From Faucicola osloensis_D (GTDB lineage Bacteria; Pseudomonadota; Gammaproteobacteria; Pseudomonadales; Moraxellaceae), in the NCBI GenBank assembly GCA_020041925.1, contig CP083409.1: 64,000 nucleotides of DNA, one strand, 5' to 3'. The notes beneath the pieces were generated by a model. It was not told the origin of the DNA. It worked only from the letters and a program-made list of their open reading frames with translations, and ran no database searches. Below, piece by piece: positions 31,993 to 41,225 of this stretch; positions within the stretch are counted from its first letter, which is position 1; each line of letters begins with the position of its first letter. The position numbers were made by a program, and so were the translations under genes.

Positions 31993-32039
31993 CCACTGAA
32001 CTCTATCACCTAACCCCATTCGCCCAAATCAATCAAACT
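31991..32039 (+). promoter_or_regulatory. Late promoter element 4 (tape measure unit)
   Basis: ACTGAAC-N3-ATCA-N-CTAAC is at 31995-32014 and CAAACT at 32034-32039, again 19 bases apart. Predicted transcription start is near 32046, 24 bases before the tape measure ATG. This is the weakest -10 box of the four. Confidence 0.73.
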
Positions 32040-32040
32040 A

Positions 32041-32067
32041 ACCCTATTTATCTAATAGGGTTTTTTA
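32041..32067 (+). terminator. Terminator overlapping late promoter 4
   Basis: ACCCTATT (32041-32048) pairs with AATAGGGT (32054-32061) across TATCT, followed by a T-run that ends three bases before the tape measure ATG. It should stop transcripts from 31768-31992 but not those starting near 32046. Confidence 0.72.
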
Positions 32068-32069
32068 TT

Positions 32070-35000
32070 ATGGCAGGAAATAATTTTGATACATCAATCA
32101 CGATACGCGCTGGCGTCGAAGGTATCAGCGACCTCAATCACCTTATGGACATCATCGAGCAAGCTGGCGGTGATGTTACACAACTACGAGAACAAACTCA
32201 GCGACTTGGCGATACTTGGCACACCCTCACACCTGACGAACAAACACGGCAAATCAATGAACTTGCCACCGCTACCCAAGGACTAGCACGTGATACCAAT
32301 CGAGCCACCGACCAGATGGAACGATTTTTAGGCGTGCGAAGTAACAATACTATCAATGCTGAGATAAACCAAGTTAATACCGCATTGGGGACATTACGCA
32401 GCCGCCTCGAGGCGGGCACGATTAGCCAAGAAGAATTTAACCGCATGCAACAGGCAGGGCAAGCACGGCTTAATGCCTTGCAGGGTGAACTCAACCAAAC
32501 TTCATCAAGCCTAAACCGTGTTGATGACAATGCTAAAAAAGCTAGTGTTGGAATGGAAGGCTTAGGTGGCGCATTTAACAAGTTTCGAGGCTTATTGGCA
32601 ACACTTGGCGTATCTGTCGGTGCGATGGAGCTTATCCAACTAGCTGACCAATTCAAGACGCTCGAAGCAAAGGTAAAGCTTGCCACAGGTGAAGGGGCAA
32701 ACTTTGTTACAGGTTTTGAAGGGGTCAAGCAAATTGCTGATCGCACATTTACCAGTGTCGAAGATACGGGGGAATTATTTTCTCGTATCGCCCGTGCTGG
32801 GGAAGCGATGAATCTAGCGCAAAAAGATACCTTGCAAATTACTGAAAGTATTAACCAAGCAATTAAGCTCAGTGGCGGCAGTGCTGAATCTAATCAAGCG
32901 GCTATCACCCAGTTAATTCAAGGCTTGCAGTCGGGTGTGGTGCGAGGTGAAGAATTTAATTCGATTATGGAGCAAGCACCACGTCTTGCCCAGGCAATGG
33001 CGGACGGGCTTGGCGTCACGCGTGGACAGCTGCGCCAGATGGCAGAAGATGGCAAGCTCACTAGCGAAACCGTCATTAAGGCTATTCAAAGTCAAAGCTC
33101 TGCTATTCAAGGCGAATTTGATAAATTGCCGCTTACCACAGGTAACGCACTGACACAGCTTAAAAATAATTTTATGTTGTTTGTAGGTGATATTGATAAG
33201 CAAATTAATGGTTCAAGTGGCATTGCCACAACCATACAAAATATTGCCAATGGGTTTAATGATATCGACCTAGCTACAATGGACGCAGTGAAAGAAGCGT
33301 TTAGCCAGCTTGGAGTATTGGCCAAAGAGCTATGGACAGGTCTTAGCAATTCTTTAGATACATTAGGTTCGCTTTGGAACGCCTTTGACGGCTCAACCGC
33401 AGCGGGTCAAAAAGTTGACGCACTGACTAAAATTGTCCAAGAACTATCTATTTTTATTGGGCATGTCACCGATGGCGTCAAAGCCATGCAAATTGCTTCA
33501 GATGTGGCAGCTGGTGGTATGATATTGGGTGTAGGTAAAATTCGCCAAGCGTATGAGGACTTAATGGGCAAATCCCATGAAGTAAGTAACTCGCTTATTA
33601 ATAAAGGCGAAGAGATGCTTAACCGCGCTCAAAAAAATGCCGTAGAATTTCAATCAGCTGCTGTTAAAGCCGCCAATGAAGCTGCAAAGACCCAACAACA
33701 ACGGCTTAACGAAGCTGCATTATCTGCTGAAAATGCCTATGCCAGAATGAAAGAGGCTGGTAAGGAATCAGCCGAGAAACAGCAAGAAGCCGCGATCGAT
33801 GCCGCCAATGCCATAGTAGCTGCCAATAATGGCGTACTCGACGAAAAAGCCAAAGCGATTTTGGCAGAGCAAGGCTTACAAGGTGAAATTGATAAAACGG
33901 GTAAATTGCAAGTTAGCCAACTCGATACAACCAAAAAATCATTTTTAGAAACGGCCAATGAAGGTAAAAAAGCAGGTATCAGTTTTTGGGATAGCTTAAC
34001 CGACGCCACTAAAAAAGCCAAAACCGAGCAGGATTTGGTTGATATCCGCGCTAGTTTAGAGGTCATGAAAAAAAGTGGCGAAATTACCACGGCGCAGCTT
34101 GATGCAGGTATGAAGTTGGTGGGTCAACGTCATAAAGAGCTTGATGTTGAACTGCAAAAAAATATTGAGTCCTTTGCGGATGTTGCCAAAGCTGCTATCG
34201 ATAGTGGCGATAAACAAAAAATCGCAGAGATGGAAAAACAAGCCGCTGCCAAAGGTCTAAAAGTTATCTATGATGACCAAAAAAACATCATGATTAGCGC
34301 AGCTGATGCTGCCAAACAAACAGCGAGTGATATTAAAAAAGACTACGGTACACTTACTACAAGTCTAGGGCTTGATTTTGAAAAGGCTAGTATCAAAGTT
34401 AATGATTCATTTAGCAAAATGAATGATGGCGTTCTTAAAATTGCTGGTGATTTTAATAAATTCAAAGAAGTTGGAATTGACGCTAGCTTGTTGGTAGAGC
34501 AAGGCATCACTAAAATGATAGCTTCTGCCAAAAACAAGGCAGATTTTGACTTACTTAACACAACTATCAAACAAATGGGTGATGAAGGCAAACTCTCAGG
34601 CGACCAAGTTAAGCAAGCCCTAGACGACAGTAAAAAGAAAGCCACCGAATTACAAATTGGCTTATCCGATGTTGAAAAAGCCTACAAGTCTATGGGCATA
34701 GCAAGCCAAGCCGAACTTACCAAAAAAGCCGCCGATTATAAGCAGGCTTATGACCAAATCGCCAAAGATGCCACCGCCAGCGAAGCCATCAAACAACAAG
34801 CCTATGGAAAATACGCCCAAGCCGCAATTGATGCCAACAACGGCGTTTTAACATCGGAAGTCAAAACCCAAGCCGCCGCACGTGGCTATGCTGAAGTGAT
34901 AGTAGAGAATGGCAAAATTTCTACTAAAACCGCTGAAGAAATTGCCCAAGCCAACAAAAAATCTGAAGAGTCACATAAAAAAGTCACACAATCGACCAAA

Positions 35001-35960
35001 GAGCAAGGCGACGCCGCCAAAGAAACAGGCGAAAAAGCCCAACAAGCCCAAGAAAAAGTTGCTAATAGTGGTGCTGGTGTTGCTGGTATGTTGGCAAGGG
35101 CTTATGACAAACTAACCTCCACAATCAATAGTGGACTTCAAAGTGTTGGGGTTACCGGTGAGCAGGTGCACAAAATATTCCTTGAGCGAATGAAAGCGGT
35201 TAATAGCATGGGCGCGTTTGTCATTGGCGATATTACAGGGTTTAGCACATTATTTAGTAACCTATCGCTACTACAAAAACAGACCGAAGAGAATTTAAAA
35301 GCCTTTAATGATATTAAAACCAGTACCATTGCAATGACACAATCACTTGGCGATGCAGCAGTGACTACTAATGATTTAGGTAAGGCGCAACTATTGTTGC
35401 ATCGTGCAACAGGGGCTACTTACGAAGGCATTGCTAAAATTGATAATGCCACTCTTGATAACTTAAAACGCCAAATTGATAGCACAAAACAAAAATTTGA
35501 TGACTTATCTAAGTCTGCTAAAGATACCGCTGATGGCTTACAAACACAGCTTGCTAGGCTTAAAGGTGACGATACAACCGCACGGCAACTTGAGCAAACC
35601 AAGAAACTCGCTGAACTTCAAGAAAGGGTTAATGAAGCTAGAAAACGTGGTAACACTGAAGAAATCGCGCAATTGCAACGCGCCTTTGATTTACAAAAAC
35701 AAATCAATGATGAGGAAAATCGTCAAGCCAGTGTTAAACTACAACAGGAGCAACAAGCTAAACAAGCCAATGCTCAGAAACAAGCTCAAGCGAATAGCTC
35801 ATATAATCAGCCCGTCCAGTCAACATCTAGCAATACACAGTCAGTTAATGCTAAAGACGTTGCCAACTCATTTGCAGATTTGATTGAACAAGCCAAGAAA
35901 GAAGGAGCAAATTTACTTGCACAGCAATTGATGGAGGAGGCTAAACGTTTGGCTCGATAA
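32070..35960 (+). CDS. Tail tape measure protein
   Basis: The 1296-residue protein is the largest in the window. It has coiled-coil segments, the conserved tape measure core (GATLGVSVGAMELI-like FRGLLATLGVSVGAMELIQLAD, VEDTGELFSRIARAGEAMNLAQ, LSGGSAESNQAAITQLIQGL, GEEFNSIMEQAPRLAQAMADGLG) of the TP901/lambda type, and alanine-rich repeats such as AAIDAANAIVAANNGVLDEKAKAI and YAQAAIDANNGVLTSEVKTQAAARGY. It sets tail length and is ejected on infection. It forms late unit 4 alone and lacks a Shine-Dalgarno sequence before ATG. Confidence 0.95.
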   Translation: MAGNNFDTSITIRAGVEGISDLNHLMDIIEQAGGDVTQLREQTQRLGDTWHTLTPDEQTRQINELATATQGLARDTNRATDQMERFLGVRSNNTINAEINQVNTALGTLRSRLEAGTISQEEFNRMQQAGQARLNALQGELNQTSSSLNRVDDNAKKASVGMEGLGGAFNKFRGLLATLGVSVGAMELIQLADQFKTLEAKVKLATGEGANFVTGFEGVKQIADRTFTSVEDTGELFSRIARAGEAMNLAQKDTLQITESINQAIKLSGGSAESNQAAITQLIQGLQSGVVRGEEFNSIMEQAPRLAQAMADGLGVTRGQLRQMAEDGKLTSETVIKAIQSQSSAIQGEFDKLPLTTGNALTQLKNNFMLFVGDIDKQINGSSGIATTIQNIANGFNDIDLATMDAVKEAFSQLGVLAKELWTGLSNSLDTLGSLWNAFDGSTAAGQKVDALTKIVQELSIFIGHVTDGVKAMQIASDVAAGGMILGVGKIRQAYEDLMGKSHEVSNSLINKGEEMLNRAQKNAVEFQSAAVKAANEAAKTQQQRLNEAALSAENAYARMKEAGKESAEKQQEAAIDAANAIVAANNGVLDEKAKAILAEQGLQGEIDKTGKLQVSQLDTTKKSFLETANEGKKAGISFWDSLTDATKKAKTEQDLVDIRASLEVMKKSGEITTAQLDAGMKLVGQRHKELDVELQKNIESFADVAKAAIDSGDKQKIAEMEKQAAAKGLKVIYDDQKNIMISAADAAKQTASDIKKDYGTLTTSLGLDFEKASIKVNDSFSKMNDGVLKIAGDFNKFKEVGIDASLLVEQGITKMIASAKNKADFDLLNTTIKQMGDEGKLSGDQVKQALDDSKKKATELQIGLSDVEKAYKSMGIASQAELTKKAADYKQAYDQIAKDATASEAIKQQAYGKYAQAAIDANNGVLTSEVKTQAAARGYAEVIVENGKISTKTAEEIAQANKKSEESHKKVTQSTKEQGDAAKETGEKAQQAQEKVANSGAGVAGMLARAYDKLTSTINSGLQSVGVTGEQVHKIFLERMKAVNSMGAFVIGDITGFSTLFSNLSLLQKQTEENLKAFNDIKTSTIAMTQSLGDAAVTTNDLGKAQLLLHRATGATYEGIAKIDNATLDNLKRQIDSTKQKFDDLSKSAKDTADGLQTQLARLKGDDTTARQLEQTKKLAELQERVNEARKRGNTEEIAQLQRAFDLQKQINDEENRQASVKLQQEQQAKQANAQKQAQANSSYNQPVQSTSSNTQSVNAKDVANSFADLIEQAKKEGANLLAQQLMEEAKRLAR

Positions 35961-35969
35961 TCAAAAATA

Positions 35970-36004
35970 AACCCCATTTAAAGGATATTTAAACGGGGTT
36001 TTTA
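35970..36004 (+). terminator. Terminator at the phage right end
   Basis: AACCCCATTTAA pairs with TTAAACGGGGTT (one mismatch) across a short loop, followed by Ts. It is the last phage feature before the right-end repeats. Confidence 0.82.
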
Positions 36005-36035
36005 TGTCTTTATTTCTTGCATTTAATACTGCATA

Positions 36036-36101
36036 ATTATGCACAATTAATCACAAATCGCTATTTTTTCTATGCACAATTAAATGCAAATTTATGCACA
36101 A
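36036..36101. other. Prophage right end with three transposase-site repeats
   Basis: TATGCACAA occurs three times in the same orientation at 36038-36046, 36071-36079 and 36093-36101; the first two continue as TTAA. Spacing of 33 and 22 bp resembles the R3-R2-R1 sites at the Mu right end. Just beyond, the azlC reading frame changes from normal AzlC sequence to phage DNA. Read on the other strand, TGTGCATAAA fits the 5'-TG typical of Mu ends, so the boundary is probably at 36100. Confidence 0.7.
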
Positions 36102-36414
36102 AAAAACGCGACCTTACAGTTGGTAATTGTTTTAACAAAGGAATGGCATAAAAAGCGTGGCGCAAATTTATCGCTAAGGTATTGCTGGCGAGGGTTGAGA
36201 TTCCAACCCCGCCCGCTAACAGCGCAATAGAAGCATATTGCGCCGCACCCGCGTACAACACCACACTAGATAAAATCGCCGCCCATATAGGCAGTTTTGC
36301 TGCCACAAACAACACGCCAAAGGCAATCCCTGCGGGGATATAGCCCATTGCCACAGGAAAGCTTACTTTAAACGCCTGTTGCCATAACCCATTTTTCATT
36401 AATCCATTTTTCAT
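36070..36414 (-). pseudogene. azlC: azlC, interrupted by the prophage
   Basis: The frame reads MKNGLWQQAFKVSFPVAMGYIPAGIAFGVLFVAAKLPIW, AGAAQYASIALLAGG and NTLAINLRHAFYAIPLLKQLP, typical of AzlC, the large subunit of the branched-chain amino acid exporter AzlCD. After about 104 residues it enters phage DNA and ends. Family members have about 230 residues, so the rest should lie beyond the left prophage end, outside this window. The insertion should have abolished export. Confidence 0.85.
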
Positions 36415-36445
36415 TATTGCTATTCTTGTTTAAATTCTAGCCATA

Positions 36446-36472
36446 AAAATACCCTAGCAAGTAGGGTATTTT
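36446..36472. terminator. Bidirectional terminator between azlC and secF
   Basis: AAAATACCCTA pairs with TAGGGTATTTT across GCAAG. The A-run and T-run allow it to work in both directions; it lies 15 bp from the secF stop. Confidence 0.82.
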
Positions 36473-36486
36473 GCCGCTCAAATCAT

Positions 36487-37737
36487 TTATTGATTATCTA
36501 ATGCTTTGTTATCATACATAGGCGCATTGCGGTCTTCAAAAACCACTTCGTCCTCAACAAATTCTGGTTTGACTTCGACAATAAAGTCTTTGCGCGACAT
36601 ACCGAGCCACAGGGGAATCGCACTGGCGATATACACCGATGAGAAAGTACCTAAAATCAAGCCAATGAGCAATGCTACAGAGAACCAATGTAAGCTGTCG
36701 CCGCCAAGCAGCAGCATCGCGACCACCACCAGCAGCACAGTTGAAATGGTCATAATGGTACGACGTAGCGTTTCAGTGAGCGATAAATTGACAATTTGCG
36801 CTGGGCTAGCACCACGGACACGGCGGAAATTCTCACGGATACGGTCAAAGACCACGATGGTATCGTTAATCGAATAACCAATCAATGATAACACCGCGGC
36901 AAGCACGGTTAAATCAAACGGCCATCCGAAAAGTGCGAAAATACCCACGGTGATAATAGTATCATGAAATAACGCCAACACCGCGCCTAAGGCTAATTTG
37001 GCTTGAAAACGCACCATCACATAAATAAACATACACAGTAATGCCAGTGCCGTTGCTCCCAATGAGCTGACATAAATCTCATTACCTACTTGACTGCCAA
37101 CTACGTCAATATTCTTGATGGTGGCATTGTTGTTGGGTAAATCTAACGCCGCATCCAGAGAGTTTGATAACCCTTCGATTTGTTTTTGCGGCGGCAGGCG
37201 TACCAGAATTTCTTTGTTACTGCCCAAATATTGCACCACACTGTCATTGATTTTATGGCTCGCTAAGGCTGACTGAACTTGGGCTTGTTGTACCGGTTGC
37301 TCATATACAACCGTGGCTGACACACCGCCTGTAAAGTCTAAGCCTAGATTTAAACCTTTGGTTAAAATAGCGACCAAACCAAGAATTGTTAAGATGGCGG
37401 ATAATATGGCAAAAGGTTTAGCTACTTTCAAAAAATCAATGATACGCCGACCGGCAAAGAGTTTTTCACCGCCAAAATCCTCTGCTGAAAATTCAGACGT
37501 GGCAGCGTTAGCCACCGCTAACCCAGCGCTTTGGGGTATCGTATCGGTGGGAGTAGCAGGCTGCTTGACCAAATTTTTATTCACCCCTTTACCATTACGG
37601 CGCGGCGTTTTGCGGTGCTGTGTATTTGATGCTATTTCATCACTACGACGTACGCCGAGCTCTGAGAGTTTTTGCTCGGGGTTGGTGGGTTCTGAGCCCT
37701 CTAAACCCTCTACATCCTCTAACTTGTCATCATTCAT
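36487..37737 (-). CDS. secF: SecF protein-export membrane protein
   Basis: The C-terminal 325 residues match SecF: GLNLGLDFTGGVSATVVYEQ, LIGYSINDTIVVFDRIREN and TLRRTIMTISTVLLVVVAML, with six membrane segments. With SecD and YajC it uses the proton gradient to pull proteins through SecYEG. Unusually it has about 90 extra N-terminal residues, hydrophilic and low-complexity (MNDDKLEDVEGLEGSEPTNP; HRKTPRRNGKG), not found in E. coli SecF. AAGGAG, overlapping the secD stop, supports ATG 37737. Confidence 0.95.
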   Translation of the reverse strand: MNDDKLEDVEGLEGSEPTNPEQKLSELGVRRSDEIASNTQHRKTPRRNGKGVNKNLVKQPATPTDTIPQSAGLAVANAATSEFSAEDFGGEKLFAGRRIIDFLKVAKPFAILSAILTILGLVAILTKGLNLGLDFTGGVSATVVYEQPVQQAQVQSALASHKINDSVVQYLGSNKEILVRLPPQKQIEGLSNSLDAALDLPNNNATIKNIDVVGSQVGNEIYVSSLGATALALLCMFIYVMVRFQAKLALGAVLALFHDTIITVGIFALFGWPFDLTVLAAVLSLIGYSINDTIVVFDRIRENFRRVRGASPAQIVNLSLTETLRRTIMTISTVLLVVVAMLLLGGDSLHWFSVALLIGLILGTFSSVYIASAIPLWLGMSRKDFIVEVKPEFVEDEVVFEDRNAPMYDNKALDNQ

Positions 37738-37747
37738 TGTTCGCTCC

Positions 37748-39643
37748 TTAACCAATACTTAGGCGTTTGACATTTTTGCGGTAGCCATAAGCTAACTGTA
37801 CCAGTGCACGCGTGACGGTCACTGAGGTGAAGATAGAGCTGGCAATACCAATGGCTAAGGTAACAGCAAAACCTTTAATCGGACCTGTACCAATCGCAAA
37901 TAAAATAAATGCGACAATCAAGGTAGTCAGCTGTGCATCAAAAATACTGGTAAATGCACGGTTAAAACCCGCCACAATCGCAGATTTGGGTCTGGCGCCG
38001 TTGGCAAGCTCTTCGCGGATGCGTTCAAATATCAGTACGTTGGCATCCACCGCCATCCCAATGGTTAACACAATACCTGCGATACCCGGCAAGGTTAGCG
38101 CAGAACCAATCACTGACATGATGGCTAAAATCATCATTAGGTTAAAAATCAACGCGATATTGGCAATCAAACCAAATAAACGATAAAAGATAATCATAAA
38201 TAAGAACACGAGTAAATAGCCAACTTGAGTAGAGAACATACCTTTTTGGATGTTATCTTGTCCCAATGATGGACCAATAGTACGTTCTTCAACAAAATAC
38301 ATGGGCGCCGCTAGCGCACCTGCACGGAGTAACAAAGCCAGCTCTGAGGCTTCTGCATTACTATCTAAGCCCGTGATTTGGAAAGTCGAGCCAAAAACGC
38401 CTTGAATGGTCGCTTGATTGATAATGTGGCTTTCTGCGTAAGGTGTCCTTACTTCTTTATTTTGACCCGTCACTGGGTCTGGCTGGAAGGTGACACGCTG
38501 CTTATTTTCAATAAACAGCACAGCCATTTGTTTGCCCACTGATTTTGCTGTGGTATTTTGCATCAAACGACCACCTGCGTTATCCAGCGTAATATTGACT
38601 TGGGGGCGACCGTTTTGATCCATCCCTGCTTGGGCGTCTTGTACATTTCGACCGGTGACCACAGCTTGACGTTCCAATAAGGTTTTTTGTGGGCTATCGA
38701 CTTGACCAAATGAGTAGGCTTCAGTGCCTGCAGGCAATACCCCAGATGGATTGGCTTGAAAGGTATTGTTTTGGTCAGAGACCATACGAAATTCGAGATT
38801 GGCGGTACGACCAATGACCCGTTTGGCTTCTGCGGTATCTTGTACTCCGGGTAATTCCACCACAATACGGTTGGCACCTTGTGATTGCACCACGGCTTCA
38901 GCCACGCCTAGCTCATTAATACGGTTTCGTAAAGTCGTCAAGTTTTGGGTGACCGCATCTTGAGAGATTTGTGAAATCGTCGACTGGGTTAAGGTCATGT
39001 TAATCGCTGGACCCCCCGCATTGATGAGCGGTTGTAACTCGTAATTTGTCCCAAAGCGACTACGTAATACATTAATGGCTTGATCACGCGCGGCATTATC
39101 GACAAAGTTTAAAGTCAGATTATTTTGCCCTGCTTGTAAATTTGTCACGGCAATTTTTTGGTTGCGTAGCTCTGTACGGATATCTCGGGTTAGGTTTTCC
39201 AAACGCTGAGAGACGGTTTTGCTCATATCGACTTCTAGTACAAACCGTACGCCACCACGCAAGTCCAACCCTAATTTAATAGGCTTACCACCAATATTAC
39301 GTAGCCATGCTGGCGTGCTTTGCGCCAAGTTCAGTGCCACAACGTAATTGTCGCCAAGCTTTTCTTTTAGCACTTGTTGTGCTTTAAGCTGCGTTTCAGT
39401 CGACTCATCAGCAATTTTTAACAAGGCTGATTTACCATCAAAACTGTTGTTTTTGGTTGGGATATTGGCGGCATTTAGGATGGTTTCCGCTTGTTTTAGC
39501 ACATCATTGGTTAATGTGGTACTCGCGGAAGCCCCCGTGATTTGAACGGCGGGCTTGTCTGGGTAAAGGTTTGGTAGGGCATACAGGGTGCTCAGTAACA
39601 GCACAATGCCGATTAAAAAGTATTTCCAAGCAGGGTAGTGCAT
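37748..39643 (-). CDS. secD: SecD protein-export membrane protein
   Basis: The 631-residue protein has SecD features: an N-terminal membrane helix (YFLIGIVLLLSTLYALPNLYPDKPAVQI), the periplasmic P1 domain with GLDLRGGVRFVLEVDM, NRINELGVAEAVVQSQG and, after the head domain, five membrane segments with GMAVDANVLIFERIREEL and FAVTLAIGIASSIFTSV. It acts with SecF after SecA-driven translocation. It lies between yajC and secF in the usual yajC-secD-secF order. Confidence 0.96.
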   Translation of the reverse strand: MHYPAWKYFLIGIVLLLSTLYALPNLYPDKPAVQITGASASTTLTNDVLKQAETILNAANIPTKNNSFDGKSALLKIADESTETQLKAQQVLKEKLGDNYVVALNLAQSTPAWLRNIGGKPIKLGLDLRGGVRFVLEVDMSKTVSQRLENLTRDIRTELRNQKIAVTNLQAGQNNLTLNFVDNAARDQAINVLRSRFGTNYELQPLINAGGPAINMTLTQSTISQISQDAVTQNLTTLRNRINELGVAEAVVQSQGANRIVVELPGVQDTAEAKRVIGRTANLEFRMVSDQNNTFQANPSGVLPAGTEAYSFGQVDSPQKTLLERQAVVTGRNVQDAQAGMDQNGRPQVNITLDNAGGRLMQNTTAKSVGKQMAVLFIENKQRVTFQPDPVTGQNKEVRTPYAESHIINQATIQGVFGSTFQITGLDSNAEASELALLLRAGALAAPMYFVEERTIGPSLGQDNIQKGMFSTQVGYLLVFLFMIIFYRLFGLIANIALIFNLMMILAIMSVIGSALTLPGIAGIVLTIGMAVDANVLIFERIREELANGARPKSAIVAGFNRAFTSIFDAQLTTLIVAFILFAIGTGPIKGFAVTLAIGIASSIFTSVTVTRALVQLAYGYRKNVKRLSIG

Positions 39644-39797
39644 AATCTTGACTTCTTAAACTTGATTTTTTTAGGTAACTAGTTTTTCTACTAGGGCTAT
39701 TAACCGCGATCAACAAGGCAGTACAATATCATAATAGCCAGTTGGCAACTTAACAGAATGCTAGGTCGCCAACCTGACAGGTGAGCTGCATCAGCAA

Positions 39798-40157
39798 TTA
39801 TTTAAGACTATCAATGGTACCCACAGGCAATACCGAAATGATTGAGGCACGTTGCACCATCACCTCTTGGGTAGGGTTTAATGCCACAACCGCATATTCA
39901 CCTTGAAGCTTTTTGATTTTTCCCATCAAGCCACCGGCAAATACCACTTCATTGCCTTCCTTAATAGCATCAATCATTTGACGATGCTCTTTGTTACGAC
40001 GGCTTTGTGGTCGGATAATAATGAAGTAAAAAATAGCAAAAAAAGCCAATGGCAATAGCATTTGCATGATGGTGGAAGCACCCGTTCCAGTAGGCGCTGC
40101 CGCCGCACCTTCCGCATGGGCAGATTGGATAAATGCTAAAATAGTGGTAAGTAGCAT
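39798..40157 (-). CDS. yajC: YajC, Sec accessory subunit
   Basis: The 119-residue protein has one membrane helix followed by the hallmark FYFIIIRPQSRRNKEHRQMI and GNEVVFAGGLMGKIKKLQGEYAVV. ATG 40157 is chosen because AAGGG precedes it at good spacing; in-frame ATGs at 40190 and 40235 lack ribosome sites. YajC joins SecDF in the export complex. The tgt gene, often upstream, is absent here. The N-terminus (LLTTILAFIQSAHA) is signal-like, an addition seen in some relatives. Confidence 0.92.
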   Translation of the reverse strand: MLLTTILAFIQSAHAEGAAAAPTGTGASTIMQMLLPLAFFAIFYFIIIRPQSRRNKEHRQMIDAIKEGNEVVFAGGLMGKIKKLQGEYAVVALNPTQEVMVQRASIISVLPVGTIDSLK

Positions 40158-40456
40158 AGTTGAAATACCCTTAAATTGAGATTTATTCATAAAATGGTGA
40201 TAAAAACAACCTGTAATGATAACCGATTTGGCCAAATTAATAAATGATTAACCCTTGTTTGCTGAAATAATTCAGCGCTGTAAAAACGATGAGTGATTTG
40301 GCAATCTAGCGATTTTGGATAGTTTTGGATAAAAAGTTCAAAAATTTTTATCGGGATTATTCACTATTTTATGCTTGATTATTAACAATGAAGTAACAAT
40401 AAAGTTAATGGTTATGCTATGCTTAGTTGTAACAAATTATTTCTTTTAGGGTCAAA

Positions 40457-40476
40457 CAATTGGGTATTACCAATTG
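40457..40476. promoter_or_regulatory. Hairpin before the secreted protein gene
   Basis: CAATTGG (40457-40463) pairs with CCAATTG (40470-40476) around GTATTA and overlaps the start of the GAAGGA ribosome site. It could hide this site or bind a regulator as a dyad. Confidence 0.5.
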
Positions 40477-40488
40477 AAGGAAAATCTC

Positions 40489-40998
40489 ATGACTATCACG
40501 TTAAATTTTCAACCGATTGATAAAATCCGAAAGCAGGTAAAATCAAAATTATGGTTAAGTGTAGTCATCGCGACTTCGTTAACCGTCCCAACGCTGGCAA
40601 ATGCTGAAATCACTCAGCGTGATATCGACAATTACGGTACTGCAATGGCGGCTGCAGCAAATGCCAAAAGTATTTCGCGCGTTGCAAGCCTAGTGGCAGA
40701 TGATGCGTTGATATCTGTGTCGCGTAAAGGAAAAACCACCACCTTAAATAAGAGCAATTATCTAAACCTGCTGCAAAACAACTGGTCAAAAGCAACGCGA
40801 TATAGCTATGATATACAATTAAACAATGTGGTATTTAGCGGTAACCATGCCAAAGCAGATGCGATAACCACAGAAGTCATCGTCGAAAATAACGTGACGA
40901 CACGTTTAGTAACAACTTCACGTATTACCTTAGTTGAAAGCGGTAACTCGGTGTTATTGTCTAGGGCGATTAGCCAGCTTGTGATTGAAAAGCATTAA
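40489..40998 (+). CDS. Secreted protein, NTF2/SnoaL-like fold suspected
   Basis: The 169-residue protein has a signal peptide after a basic stretch (KSKLWLSVVIATSLTVPTLANA, cleavage before EITQ). The mature part (IDNYGTAMAAAANAKSISRVASLVADDALISVSRKGKTTTLNKSNYLNLLQ, then alternating strands to VTTRLVTTSRITLVESG) has the order of an NTF2-like cone fold: helix with a conserved site, then curved sheet. The role is unknown. GAAGGA precedes ATG 40489. Confidence 0.72.
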   Translation: MTITLNFQPIDKIRKQVKSKLWLSVVIATSLTVPTLANAEITQRDIDNYGTAMAAAANAKSISRVASLVADDALISVSRKGKTTTLNKSNYLNLLQNNWSKATRYSYDIQLNNVVFSGNHAKADAITTEVIVENNVTTRLVTTSRITLVESGNSVLLSRAISQLVIEKH

Positions 40999-41029
40999 TT
41001 TAGTGGTATTAAAAGTGGTGTTAAACAGG

Positions 41030-41059
41030 GTGGTGCAAAAGTTTTGTGCCACTTTTTTT
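41030..41059 (+). terminator. Terminator after the secreted protein gene
   Basis: GTGGTGCAA and TTGTGCCAC form a stem (with two G-T pairs) around AAGTT, followed by seven Ts. Confidence 0.8.
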
Positions 41060-41225
41060 ATGGATTCTAGTATAATTTCAGCCAATATTTAATTTCACTG
41101 GCTTGAAATCACAGCCGTTTTTTTATTTATAATGTCAAATTTTAGCTTATATTCTTTCATAGTTTTACGCTATGAGATGGATATATGTCCTACATCTAAA
41201 TTGCAAAAAAGAGCTAGGAATTATC

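Noticed and set aside
8183..32039. The four repeats as a dispersed CRISPR-like or IS-derived repeat family
   Set aside because: They are thousands of bases apart, each at a fixed distance from a -10-like box and a downstream gene, which fits promoters and not arrays or mobile elements.
36005..36035. mom-like gene at the right end, as in Mu
   Set aside because: Only about 100 bp remain between the tape measure terminator and azlC, with no room for a mom or com gene.
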